From Cytophagales bacterium (GTDB lineage: Bacteria; Bacteroidota; Bacteroidia; Cytophagales; Cyclobacteriaceae): a stretch of 36,596 nucleotides of DNA. The position numbers and the translations under genes were made by a program. The first letter of the stretch is position 1; each line of letters starts with the position of its first letter. The DNA is taken from the NCBI GenBank assembly GCA_022360055.1, contig JAKSDO010000208.1, positions 1 to 36,596 of the forward strand, in the 5' to 3' direction. The notes under the pieces are model-generated. The model made no database searches. It saw only the letters and a list, made by a program, of their open reading frames with translations, and was not told the origin of the DNA. Shown piece by piece: positions 1-8,096 of the stretch.

Positions 1-6
1 ACGACA

Positions 7-1083
7 ATGATAACAAAAGAAGAGATTATTAATTCTTTGATGCCAATCAACAGAATTCATTTTCACATCACTGACTTAAATGAATATGCTCAAAAAATTT
101 TAAAACATGGGAAATCATTGGTGAAAAGGAATGCGAGTAACCAACTGATTTCATTTGTTCTGTATTATGATAATGGTTCAGATATTTTTATCAGTATGGT
201 TTGGACAAAGTCTGAATATCAAGGAAAAGGCTTAGCGAAAAGACTAATATTAGAACTTATTAAGCATTCAAGAAAAGAAATAACATTAGAAGTAAATGAA
301 AACAATCCTGCAAAATATTTGTATAAAAACTTAAAATTTATTGAAGAGAGTAAAAATGATGTGAATTTGTTTATGCGTTACCCCAGGCGACTTTCCATTA
401 TGCAACCTTACATCTTCCCTTACCTAGGTTATTTTCATCTGATTGAATCAACTGATAAGATAGTATTTTATGATGACGTAAATTATATCAAGCGTGGTTG
501 GATTAATAGAAACAGAATACTGTTTAATAATTCTGATTTTCTATTTACAATTCCAGTTGAAAAAGCGAGCCAAAATAAATTGATTAATGAAATTAGACCT
601 CTTATTGATTCTAATTTTAATAATAAATTTTTTGCACAAATTGAGACAGCATACAAGAAAGCACCGTATTATTATGCTGTGGTTGAAATACTCAAAACAG
701 TATTTTCAAAAAAATATGCTAACATAGCTGATTTAGCTATTAGTTCAGTAACCTCTGTTTACGGATACTTAGACAAGGATATACAGTGGACAAAATCATC
801 AATTTCATCACCAGAAACAAAAGGAATGGATAAAGCAGATAGACTTATTCAAATTACTAAAAATTTGGGCTATCAAAAGTATATCAATGCAATCGGTGGC
901 CAAGAATTATATCAGAAAGAGTATTTCAATAACAAAGGAGTAAAACTTAATTTTGTTAAATCACAAAAAGTTGATTATAAACAATTCAATAATGATTTTA
1001 TTCCTTGGCTTTCAATTATTGATATATTAATGTTTAATGATAAAAAAACTGTGAAAGAACAATTTACTGCACACAATGTATAA
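7..1083 (+). CDS. GNAT acetyltransferase-WbqC family fusion protein
   Basis: This 358-residue protein has two parts. Residues 1 to about 125 look like a GNAT N-acetyltransferase fold, with the acetyl-CoA-binding signature YQGKGLAKRL near residues 71-80 followed by the usual NPAKYLYKNLKF beta-bulge/helix segment. Residues about 130-358 match the WbqC-like family, beginning with the hallmark MQPYIFPYLGYF near 131-142 and followed by D/Y-rich motifs and an IGGQELY segment. WbqC genes are usually found in surface polysaccharide (O-antigen) clusters; their reaction is not certain to me. The pair could acylate an amino sugar or other cell-envelope precursor, which is inference. No signal peptide is seen, so it is probably cytoplasmic. 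The ATG at 7 gives a full GNAT start, but only six bases precede it, so an upstream extension cannot be excluded. An inverted-repeat structure starts two bases after the stop codon. Confidence 0.85.
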   Translation: MITKEEIINSLMPINRIHFHITDLNEYAQKILKHGKSLVKRNASNQLISFVLYYDNGSDIFISMVWTKSEYQGKGLAKRLILELIKHSRKEITLEVNENNPAKYLYKNLKFIEESKNDVNLFMRYPRRLSIMQPYIFPYLGYFHLIESTDKIVFYDDVNYIKRGWINRNRILFNNSDFLFTIPVEKASQNKLINEIRPLIDSNFNNKFFAQIETAYKKAPYYYAVVEILKTVFSKKYANIADLAISSVTSVYGYLDKDIQWTKSSISSPETKGMDKADRLIQITKNLGYQKYINAIGGQELYQKEYFNNKGVKLNFVKSQKVDYKQFNNDFIPWLSIIDILMFNDKKTVKEQFTAHNV

Positions 1084-1084
1084 A

Positions 1085-1179
1085 AATAATAGCCGAGATA
1101 GTGATAAATTCAAAGGGTTGCAACCCGCTTCAATTTTCTTGCAACTTGATAGGAAAGTTCCACGCAGTCGGCTACTATT
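1085..1179. repeat. Stem-loop element H1 (two-stem inverted repeat) directly after the WbqC gene
   Basis: The outer arms AATAATAGCCGA (1085-1096) and TCGGCTACTATT (1168-1179) pair at 11 of 12 positions. An inner pair, GTTGCAA (1117-1123) and TTGCAAC (1139-1145), nests inside; the left inner arm is also part of a perfect palindrome GGGTTGCAACCC (1115-1126). The structure starts immediately after the stop codon and resembles elements H2 and H3 downstream in length and layout. Pairing is visible in the sequence. A role as a recombination site (attC-like) or as an RNA 3' structure is inference. Confidence 0.5.
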
Positions 1180-1184
1180 CATAT

Positions 1185-1616
1185 GTGTGCCGAGAGCAAT
1201 GAGCGGCTGAAATAACTCATTGCGCAACTGTAACTAAGATGGTGGAACCGACCCACTGATGTTGTCTTTCAGGAGGGAGCATCAAACCACCTTAAGGTGC
1301 TTTTGGTAAAGAGCCAAGGTATTGAGCGTTCAGGAAAAGATAGTCCAGGAGACTATCAGATAAGAATAAAGGAGATGAATGCAAATGAACCTCTGATGAT
1401 GAAGTGTCTAGAAAGTGGTAAAATCTGTCAAAAGTGTTATGTATTGCGGATTAAGTTAGTGAGGTGGGCAAGGTACCATTACAAGCGATATCGGAATAGT
1501 CTGACAAAAGCCTACAACTGGTTAGACAGAGTACGGAAACAATATCCGAGTTTGTTTTACTATTGGCATGTTGGATATTCCAATTAAGCAAATAGATTTA
1601 TATAAGAAGAGCCGTG
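1185..1616 (+). mobile_element. Degenerate group II intron (chloroplast-like class), reverse transcriptase mostly deleted
   Basis: The segment opens with GTGTGCC, matching the group II 5' consensus GUGYG, followed by a stem (CAATGAG near 1196-1202, CTCATTG near 1217-1223) and the phrase GGTAAAGAGCCAAGGT near 1306-1321 that is typical of domain I in chloroplast-like bacterial introns. The intron would normally carry a maturase ORF of about 1.5 kb in domain IV; here only its last 40-50 codons survive. At the 3' end only GAGCCGTG (1609-1616), the start of domain V, is present. The rest of the domain V hairpin and domain VI are missing, so this copy should be unable to splice or move. It ends against a flanking motif (CCGTACGCC) that recurs at 5182. 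Class assignment is from pattern memory, not alignment. Confidence 0.65.
1441..1587 (+). pseudogene. C-terminal remnant of group II intron reverse transcriptase/maturase
   Basis: Within an open frame running 1297-1587, the last ~48 residues (VRWARYHYKRYRNSL, then KAYNWLDRV, then YPSLFYYWHVGY) resemble the usual end of group II intron-encoded proteins: a basic region followed by a Trp/Leu helix and a 'PxLFxHW' tail. The residues encoded before 1441 do not look like a reverse transcriptase and probably just read through intron RNA sequence. All RT palm motifs (including YADD), domain X and the endonuclease region are absent. It lies inside the intron remnant upstream of the domain V start, the expected place for the end of such an ORF. 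It is unlikely to make a functional product. Confidence 0.6.
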
Positions 1617-1618
1617 CT

Positions 1619-1647
1619 CCGTACGCCACATAACGGCGCGGCCGTTA
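1619..1647. repeat. CCGTACGC-YAC-MTAAC motif, copy 1, plus short palindrome
   Basis: The 16-mer at 1619-1634 (CCGTACGCCACATAAC) matches 14 of 16 bases of the sequence at 5182-5197. It runs into a perfect stem TAACGGC (1631-1637), loop GCG, GCCGTTA (1641-1647). The two copies bracket the serine hydrolase and S41 genes. Copy 1 lies just after the truncated 3' end of the group II intron, so the intron now separates it from stem-loop H1. A junction or attachment-site role is inference. Confidence 0.5.
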
Positions 1648-1669
1648 TGCGCAATAACTTATCACTACA

Positions 1670-3364
1670 ATGCAAAGAGTCTTAATCATCTCCATTCTGA
1701 TAGTTGCTAAAGTTACCTTCTCCATAGGACAATCTCAAAACTATGAAGATAAACTAAGGCAAGTGGATGCGTTTCTATCTGAAAAGTACACTAAAAACAC
1801 TCCTGGTTGTGTGATTGGTATAATAAAAAATGGAGAACTTATCTACAATAAGGGATTTGGTATGGCTAATCTCGATTACGGCATACCAATGACGAGTAAG
1901 TCTGTAATAAACGTAATGTCTGTTTCCAAGCAGTTTACCGCAGCAGCCATTGCATTGCTGATCCTTGATGGAAAATTAACGCTAGCAGAATCGATCAGAA
2001 AGCAACTTCCTGAACTCCCTAATTATATGGATAGCGTAACTATTGAAAACCTTATCAGACATACAAGCGGAGTAAAGGATTATCAGGACCTTACCCGATT
2101 AGCCGGGAACACTCCTGAGAATATATCTTATCGTTCTGATGGACTAAAAGTTATACTCAGACAAAATGAACTTAATTTCCCTCCAAATGAAAGTTTCTCA
2201 TATTCCAATTCGGGATATCTCCTTTTGAGTTTGGTAATCGAAAGAATAAGTGGACAACCGTTTTCTGAATTTGTAAAAGAACGAATACTTGAACCACTTC
2301 AAATGAAAAACTCCTTCTTTTCTGATGATCCCCACATGATAATAAAAAATCGAGTTGTATCTTATGGAAAAGATGAAAACCACAATTATTTCAGATACAC
2401 ATTAAATGACAATAGGCTCGGGCCTGCCGGACTATTTACGACCATTGGAGATTTATATAAATGGGATCAGAATTTCTATCATGGAAAAGTAGGCGGCAAT
2501 GAATTTGTTGAGCTCATGATGAGTACCAATACGTTGAATAATGGTAAAGAAAATGAGTATGCTTTTGGTAATATAATAGACCGCCATAAAGGATTCAAAG
2601 AAGTATTCCATTCAGGAGGGTTATTGGGGATTACATGCAAGATATCAAGGTTCCCGACCGAAGAGTTTACAATTGTTTATCTCGGGAATGGCAGTCAAAA
2701 TAAAAATAATGATGTGTACCCAATTGCAAATCTTTTTTTGATGGATGAACAACTGCAAATAGCAGAGAATATAAAAAAGAGTGAGACTATTATTAATCCT
2801 CCACCCAATACCTCTCTTATTGGAGCTTACGAAGGTATTTACAGGATTAAGAATAGAGATTTACTAATTCAACTGTATCGAGATGAAAGCACCAATGACC
2901 TAATATGGGAGGTATTGGACTGGAATTACAAAAGAAGATTATACAAACATGATGATGTTACTTTTCTTTTGGAAAACGAAGGGTTCCTAGACATCGACTT
3001 AGAAAACGGAATATTCAAATTAATATCAGCGGATGGAAGTGAAACAAAGGGTACAAAGGTTGCAACCATAGATGTCAACACTCTGAAGTTGTTTACGGGA
3101 ACTTATTATTCGGATGAACTCAATACTTCTTATGAAATTGTTAGTCGAGAAAATGATCTCCTATTTCAAATTGGGGATATTAAAGTAAAAGCCCCTGTAG
3201 CATTGCAAACAAATGCACTCATATTTTATGATAAGTGGTTGGGAAAAGTAACCGTAACCTTTGAGTTGAATGGTGAGAGAGATATTAATTCATTTTCAGT
3301 TTCCACAGATCGTACAAAGAATATTAAATTTAGAAGAAATCAAAATGCGCATAACAATAAATAA
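1670..3364 (+). CDS. Secreted serine hydrolase, class C beta-lactamase-like (Beta-lactamase family, PF00144 type)
   Basis: The 564-residue protein starts with a Sec signal peptide ending near residue 20 (SIGQ). The catalytic domain covers about residues 27-360 and carries the class C/PBP-like triad of motifs: SxxK as S84-V-S-K87, YxN as Y178-S-N180, and the third motif as H314-S-G in place of KTG, common in this broad esterase/DD-peptidase-like group. About 180 residues follow, forming a beta-rich C-terminal domain of the DUF3471/lipocalin-like kind often seen in such proteins. The family includes AmpC, D-aminopeptidases and esterases, so the substrate cannot be stated and true beta-lactam hydrolysis should not be assumed. 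The ATG at 1670 is chosen because the signal peptide follows directly. The gene is AT-rich, and stem-loop H2 overlaps its stop codon. Confidence 0.9.
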   Translation: MQRVLIISILIVAKVTFSIGQSQNYEDKLRQVDAFLSEKYTKNTPGCVIGIIKNGELIYNKGFGMANLDYGIPMTSKSVINVMSVSKQFTAAAIALLILDGKLTLAESIRKQLPELPNYMDSVTIENLIRHTSGVKDYQDLTRLAGNTPENISYRSDGLKVILRQNELNFPPNESFSYSNSGYLLLSLVIERISGQPFSEFVKERILEPLQMKNSFFSDDPHMIIKNRVVSYGKDENHNYFRYTLNDNRLGPAGLFTTIGDLYKWDQNFYHGKVGGNEFVELMMSTNTLNNGKENEYAFGNIIDRHKGFKEVFHSGGLLGITCKISRFPTEEFTIVYLGNGSQNKNNDVYPIANLFLMDEQLQIAENIKKSETIINPPPNTSLIGAYEGIYRIKNRDLLIQLYRDESTNDLIWEVLDWNYKRRLYKHDDVTFLLENEGFLDIDLENGIFKLISADGSETKGTKVATIDVNTLKLFTGTYYSDELNTSYEIVSRENDLLFQIGDIKVKAPVALQTNALIFYDKWLGKVTVTFELNGERDINSFSVSTDRTKNIKFRRNQNAHNNK

Positions 3365-3451
3365 AATGAATACGCTTGCTTTCTTCCTGTAACAGAAATA
3401 CCGATCAAAGGGATTGGCTCGAATAGCAAATTGTGTGCGCACTCATTTTAT
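3361..3451. repeat. Stem-loop element H2 after the serine hydrolase gene
   Basis: The arms ATAAAATGAATACGC (3361-3375) and GCGCACTCATTTTAT (3437-3451) pair at 13 of 15 positions; the left arm includes the hydrolase stop codon. An inner pair TTGCTTTC (3376-3383) and GAATAGCAA (3421-3429) extends the stem with one bulge. The loop contains ATTGGCTCG, a 9-mer also present in the 3' half of H3. A weakly similar CCGT...TTAAT string follows at 3456-3470, roughly where the CCGTACGC motif follows the other elements. Confidence 0.5.
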
Positions 3452-3482
3452 CAAGACCGTCAGGCTTAATTGTGAAAAAAGA

Positions 3483-4988
3483 ATGAACAGCAGCCATACT
3501 CTTAAATATAAAAGCTATTTATCCTCCATTGTTTTATTTTTAATTGGCGTTGTATTGCTGTCATGTAGCAATTTCTTTAATACACGAAAATTGACAAAAG
3601 AACAGAAGAGAAAGGACATTGAATATCTGGCTCAATGGGCAAATTCCTATAGTCCATTTGTCGAATTAAACCAAACACAAAAAGATATTCCTGATTATTT
3701 GATTCTGAAGGATTATTATGTTGATTTAGCAGAAAAATCAAAAACAAATACAGAGTTTATTCAAGCAGTTTATAGCTACGCTCAATTAATAGGAGCTTCA
3801 GGGCATTTTTCAATACATAAAGGAAGTGACAAAAATTTCCTTTCTAGAAAGAACGCACAATACTGGCACAAGACTTTTTATGAAAATTGCATACTTTATC
3901 CTCCATTTCAAGTTGCCAGAATAACAAGGGATTACACAACCTTTACTAATTATAAAAACGACACTACATATATCCCAAAAGGCTCAAAGATTTTGACTGT
4001 AAATGGAATGTCTTGTAAGGCTTACCTTGAACACATTAAAAATGACACTTGGGTAAAGCACATAAAATGCAAAACTGAAAATCTTGACAGCAAGTTACTG
4101 TTGATTAACGATGGCGAAGGTTGTTTGGGGTGGAATATTTCCTTTCTTCTTCCTAATCTTTCCACAAAAAACTGTTTTGTGCCGGCATCAAAAGGAAGAA
4201 AAACATTTACTAGGAATTTTGAAGATATTTCAAAAGGCAATTGTATCTGTTTAACATTAGCCTATGATATTGGATACATAAGAATCAAAAGTTTGTCACC
4301 TGAGTTTATCGACAGAGATAATAACACGATTCGAACATTTTTGGAACAAAAAAAATTTAAAAAACTGGTTATCGATGTGAGGAATAATTCAGGTGGAAGT
4401 CCCGATTATTATTATGATAACCTATTAAAGCCATTTATTGATAAAACGGTCTCCTATAAATACACAACTGGATTAAAAAAGAAATTTTTAATCGACTATG
4501 ACAAGAAATACATTAAAAAGAAGCAAATAGGTATTTCCTGTTCATCTCATGAAACAAGCATGGTTGAAACATCACCTCCAATTGGTTTTGATAACTCAAC
4601 TTGGGTTTTTTATGAATTATCAAAGTCACTAACTTCAGAGAATCGATACAATTTTGATGGGGATATTTTCGTACTTATAAATGAAAAGACTGCTTCTGCG
4701 GCTGATGACTTCGCAAATGCAATTCAAAGAACGGGAATTGCAACTTTGGTTGGTCAAAACACCTTTGGCTCTGCGGCAGGATTCATTGCCCCCGTTCCAG
4801 TTAATCTTCCTAAAAGCGGAATAGAGTTTATTTTTGAGGTAGATTTATTAATTAACCAAGATGGAAGCATTAATGAGATGATTGGCACATCTCCGGATAT
4901 AAAACTTTCTAAAGTTGAAGTGCCGGAAACAGTTACAGTCAAAGACATATTAAATGATGAATGGGTAAAAACTGTTATGAGTTTATGA
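3483..4988 (+). CDS. S41-family peptidase-like lipoprotein
   Basis: From the ATG at 3483 the product is 501 residues. A hydrophobic stretch ends in the lipobox LLSC (Cys28), so it is probably an outer-envelope lipoprotein. The C-terminal half has the S41 (C-terminal processing/tricorn-like) fold signature: a beta strand LVIDVRNNSGGSP near residues 295-307, then INEKTASAADDFANA with the predicted nucleophile Ser405 in TAS-AADD, followed by GxNTFGSAAGF. The substrate is unknown; related Bacteroidota proteins are annotated only as S41 peptidases. An upstream TTG at 3414 keeps the frame open, but residues from it lack a signal and overlap stem-loop H2, so 3483 is preferred. Its nearest functional relative in the window is the S41 protein at 32539. 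It follows the serine hydrolase on the same strand by 118 nt. Confidence 0.85.
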   Translation: MNSSHTLKYKSYLSSIVLFLIGVVLLSCSNFFNTRKLTKEQKRKDIEYLAQWANSYSPFVELNQTQKDIPDYLILKDYYVDLAEKSKTNTEFIQAVYSYAQLIGASGHFSIHKGSDKNFLSRKNAQYWHKTFYENCILYPPFQVARITRDYTTFTNYKNDTTYIPKGSKILTVNGMSCKAYLEHIKNDTWVKHIKCKTENLDSKLLLINDGEGCLGWNISFLLPNLSTKNCFVPASKGRKTFTRNFEDISKGNCICLTLAYDIGYIRIKSLSPEFIDRDNNTIRTFLEQKKFKKLVIDVRNNSGGSPDYYYDNLLKPFIDKTVSYKYTTGLKKKFLIDYDKKYIKKKQIGISCSSHETSMVETSPPIGFDNSTWVFYELSKSLTSENRYNFDGDIFVLINEKTASAADDFANAIQRTGIATLVGQNTFGSAAGFIAPVPVNLPKSGIEFIFEVDLLINQDGSINEMIGTSPDIKLSKVEVPETVTVKDILNDEWVKTVMSL

Positions 4989-5073
4989 ATGTGATACGAA
5001 AGAATAAAACAACTAAGCCTAATAACTAAGCTATATGTAATGCTGGGTTCAACGGGTAATCCACACCGCTGTT

Positions 5074-5169
5074 CTTCATTACAATACCGCCAATTCGTCT
5101 TTGACGATTTGGCCACAGAAACAAAAATATGAATAAACGAATTGGCTCGGTGGCAGCCTTACAATGAAG
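5074..5169. repeat. Stem-loop element H3 after the S41 gene
   Basis: The outer arms CTTCATT (5074-5080) and AATGAAG (5163-5169) and the inner arms CCAATTCGT (5090-5098) and ACGAATTGG (5137-5145) are perfect inverted repeats in a nested order, with partly matching bulged sequence between them. Total length, 96 nt, is close to H1 (95) and H2 (91). Unlike them it starts 85 nt after the stop codon. The CCGTACGC motif follows 12 nt downstream. Confidence 0.5.
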
Positions 5170-5181
5170 TATTTCAAAGTC

Positions 5182-5197
5182 CCGTACGCTACCTAAC
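5182..5197. repeat. CCGTACGC-YAC-MTAAC motif, copy 2
   Basis: CCGTACGCTACCTAAC matches the copy at 1619-1634 in 14 of 16 bases and sits just downstream of stem-loop H3. The string ACCTAAC fits the RYYYAAC core-site consensus of integron attC sites, but no partner GTTRRRY was found, so a canonical attC is not claimed. Confidence 0.45.
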
Positions 5198-5288
5198 AAC
5201 CCGCTAAACGAAATGCCTTCTCAGATAATTTTGCGGAAGGCTACACAAATACTTAAATTAGATTTCCTTAACCTAACCGGCATGTTTC

Positions 5289-6817
5289 ATGAGAATCCTG
5301 ATTCAAATCCTATTCGTTGTAATGAATCTGGCAATACCTTTGTACGGGCAGAACTCAAAAATCGGAATTTTTCAGACAGCGGCCGATGTTGGCGCCCCTG
5401 CAAATTCGGGTAGATCCTCCTATGATCCCGCCGCCCAGGAGTATATCATAAAAGGCGGCGGATATAACATATGGTTCAATCGAGATGAATTTCATTACCT
5501 ATACAATTCAATAAAGGGGGATTTTATCTTGACTGCAAATTTCGAATTTATCGGAGACGGGATTGACGCTCACAGAAAAGTAGGGTGGATGATCCGGGAA
5601 TCTATGGACGAGGAGGCTCCCATATCAGCGCAACACTGCACGGAGACGGATTAACAGTACTTCAATGGCGCGAATTGAGAGGAGCTTATATGAGAGATCC
5701 CGACGACGAAATATTCTGCCCGAAGCGTGATTACTCTATCCTGCAATTGGAGCGAAAAGGAGCGGAGGTGATCATGAGGGCTGCTCACTGGGGCGAACCG
5801 CTGCAGCTAACAGGAGTCAAGCGCATGGAACATTTTGAGGATGAAGTTCTCGCAGGATTGTTTATTTGTTCGCACAACGAAGATGTTGTCGAAGAAGCCC
5901 GGGTATGGAATGTGCGAATTGATCACCCATTGCCGGAGGACTACAATCCGTATGAATCCGGATTTGCCGGAAGCCGGCTGGAGATTTTGCATGTCTTTGA
6001 CGGAAAGCGGAAAGTTGTTCATGAGTCCGGTAATGGGTTTGAAGCGCCTAACTGGATGCCTGACGGCAAAAATTTGCTTTTTAACAAGAATGGATTACTC
6101 TTTAAAGTACCGGTTGCAGGGGGAGAAATATCGAAATTAAATACAGGTCCGGCAAATAGAAATAACAACGATCATGGCATCTCCTTCAACGGTAAGCTTC
6201 TTGCTATAAGCAGCAGTCATGCTGGTTTGGACGGTGGCAGATCGGCTATATACGTCTTGCCTTTGACAGGCGGCGAACCAAAACTAGTTACTCCAAAAAC
6301 GCCGTCCTATTGGCATGGGTGGCATCCGAATAACAAAGAGGTCGTCTATGTCGCAAAACGGAACGATCAAATGCCATATAATATTTTTAAGGCAAACATT
6401 GAGAGCAGGAAGGAAACCCAAATCACGAAATTTGATTATGGGCATGTCGACGGGCCGGAATATTCACCGGATGGTCAATACATTTATTACAACGGTAGTC
6501 AATCCGGCACCATGCAGATATGGCGCATGAAACCGGATGGATCCGGAAAGGAACAGTTGACGTTCGATCCGTACAACAATTGGTTCCCTCATATTTCACC
6601 GGATGGGAAGTGGCTGGTTTATATTTCGTATTCGGAAGATATTCCTGTTGATGATCACCCTCCGTACAAACGGGTATTCTTATGCCTGATGCCCGCCGGT
6701 GGCGGACAATCGAAAGTGATCGCCTATTTGTATGGAGGGCAGGGGACAATCAATGTCCCGTCCTGGTCTCCGGATAGCAGGCAAATTGCTTTTGTGAGTT
6801 TCTCCGGGAAGCGTTGA
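5289..6817 (+). pseudogene. TolB-like beta-propeller secreted protein, frameshifted
   Basis: Two overlapping frames make one protein. The first (5289-5654) starts with a signal peptide ending near AIPLYGQ and continues through YNIWFNRDEFHYLYNS and VGWMIRES. The second (frame of 5585-6817) resumes with HISATLHGDGLTVLQWR and runs through six-bladed-propeller repeats of the TolB/WD40-like PD40 type (EYSPDGQYIYYNGS, HISPDGKWLVYISYS, SWSPDSRQIAFVS). The reading frame breaks at the CCC run 5619-5621; one extra C there would join both parts into about 509 residues. Related proteins are predicted periplasmic or secreted, with a concanavalin-like N-terminal part before the propeller. This is either a real frameshift mutation or a base-call error in the short C-run. 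The ATG at 5289 directly precedes the signal peptide. Confidence 0.8.
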
Positions 6818-6846
6818 GTAAATGCTATAAACCGGCTAAAACGGCC

Positions 6847-6876
6847 TGCCGGATTTTCCGGCCCGAAAATCCGGCA
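6847..6876. terminator. Bidirectional intrinsic terminator between convergent genes
   Basis: TGCCGGATTTTC (6847-6858) and GAAAATCCGGCA (6865-6876) form a perfect 12-bp stem around the loop CGGCCC. It lies between the propeller pseudogene and the convergent aldo/keto reductase. The T/A-rich inner part of the stem serves both strands, but there is no long U-run outside it. Confidence 0.7.
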
Positions 6877-6893
6877 ATGCAATTGCAATCAAT

Positions 6894-7874
6894 TTATACC
6901 CAGTTGCCATCGCAATAGTTTGGATCCATCCAGGGCGTACCCTGATGCTGAAAGAAGGGCGTTAGCCGGGCTGTCAGTCCGTCCCTTTCATCGTTTGACA
7001 TGGGTTTGAAATTCTTGAGTAGGGCCACGTTTTTGTCAATAACCTCCTTACTGTCCGTTCCTATTACGGCACCGCTTACACCTTCAATGGACAAAGCATA
7101 GCGAATCATGTCCACGGGATCAAGTGAATTGTCATTTTCTACGGGCCGTATTACTTTCATTAGCATCACTCCCATGCCTTTAGCGCTTGCAGCCGGAATT
7201 GCCATTTCCTCACGCTTCCATCCGTTTTTGGCGTTGTAATGATTCAGGGCCATAAGCATGGTGTCAAAATCAAAATTCTCCGCCATATGCGTGAGCGCTT
7301 TAGCTTCGGAATGTCCGCTAAAGCCGATAAATCGCGTAAGCCCTTCCTCCTTCATTCGGTGAACAATCTCGATGACCTTTCCTGCTCCCTTGATATTATC
7401 CAGATCTTCGCTCCGGATGTTGTGCACCTTCAGTAAATCAAGCTGATCTGTTTGAAGCCGTTTCAGACTTTGTTCGATCTGCTTCATGGCCTTGTCGGGA
7501 TCCCTTTCCCGTACCTTGGTACTGATAAAGACTTCTTTTCTTCGTTCTTTTAATATCTTACCGATTCTTTCCTCACTGATTACGCCTTTCTCCTTGTTTT
7601 CATACGAAGCGGCGGTATCCCAATAATACAAACCCTTATCGAGCGCATAGGATAGTATGTCAAGCGCTTTATCTTCATCTGCTATGGCACACCATCTCGA
7701 ACCCAATCCCAGGGCGACTCTTGGAATCCGGACCCCTGTTTTACCCAAAACTGCTGTGGTTAAACCCCTGGATTCATATGAGCTGCAGCCTGATACGAAT
7801 CCGCCACCGGCGATAGCCACACCGGCAGCCATAGAGCCTTTTATAAAATCTCTTCTGGTGATATCCTTTTTCAT
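6894..7874 (-). CDS. Tat-exported aldo/keto reductase
   Basis: The 326-residue protein begins with a twin-arginine signal (RRDFIKG at residues 7-13) followed by a Gly/Ala-rich stretch and SGC (Cys30), which could also be a lipobox. The rest is an aldo/keto reductase TIM barrel with the catalytic tetrad visible: Asp86 and Tyr91 in YYWDTAASYE, Lys120 in FISTKV and His151 in LLKVHNI. The family reduces carbonyls with NAD(P)H; Tat export implies folding with cofactor before export, as seen in Bacteroidota relatives. The substrate is unknown. It is transcribed opposite to the propeller gene, sharing the hairpin terminator. The 222-bp gap upstream (7875-8096) carries no gene I can support. Confidence 0.9.
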   Translation of the reverse strand: MKKDITRRDFIKGSMAAGVAIAGGGFVSGCSSYESRGLTTAVLGKTGVRIPRVALGLGSRWCAIADEDKALDILSYALDKGLYYWDTAASYENKEKGVISEERIGKILKERRKEVFISTKVRERDPDKAMKQIEQSLKRLQTDQLDLLKVHNIRSEDLDNIKGAGKVIEIVHRMKEEGLTRFIGFSGHSEAKALTHMAENFDFDTMLMALNHYNAKNGWKREEMAIPAASAKGMGVMLMKVIRPVENDNSLDPVDMIRYALSIEGVSGAVIGTDSKEVIDKNVALLKNFKPMSNDERDGLTARLTPFFQHQGTPWMDPNYCDGNWV

Positions 7875-8096
7875 CTGTTTATATTTTTATGGTTTGCTGA
7901 TACACAGAGCAATATAATCATGCTTTTGTGCGTCCTGAAATTGCTCCGGCCACGCCGGTTTTATGGTTCTGTTTTTTCGATTTTGAAGATACAACGAAGC
8001 AGATCATCGATCCCGTAACCATCTCGGTTGACAATCCTACTCAAATATAAGCAATTTGAATGGATTAATGTATTGCTTCAGCGCACGATGCCAGGC

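Noticed and set aside
1670-3364. A true class C beta-lactamase linked to the BlaI/BlaR-like genes
   Set aside because: The serine hydrolase lies 29 kb away, has H-S-G rather than KTG, a long extra C-terminal domain and no operator with the TACA/TGTA dyad in front of it.
3414-3482. Upstream TTG start of the S41 lipoprotein gene
   Set aside because: The extra 23 residues are not signal-like and lie on the right arm of stem-loop H2; the ATG at 3483 starts a clean lipoprotein signal.
1085-5197. Canonical integron attC sites at H1-H3
   Set aside because: The core pair GTTRRRY/RYYYAAC was not found in matched positions; only ACCTAAC at 5191-5197 fits one half. Reported as stem-loops only.
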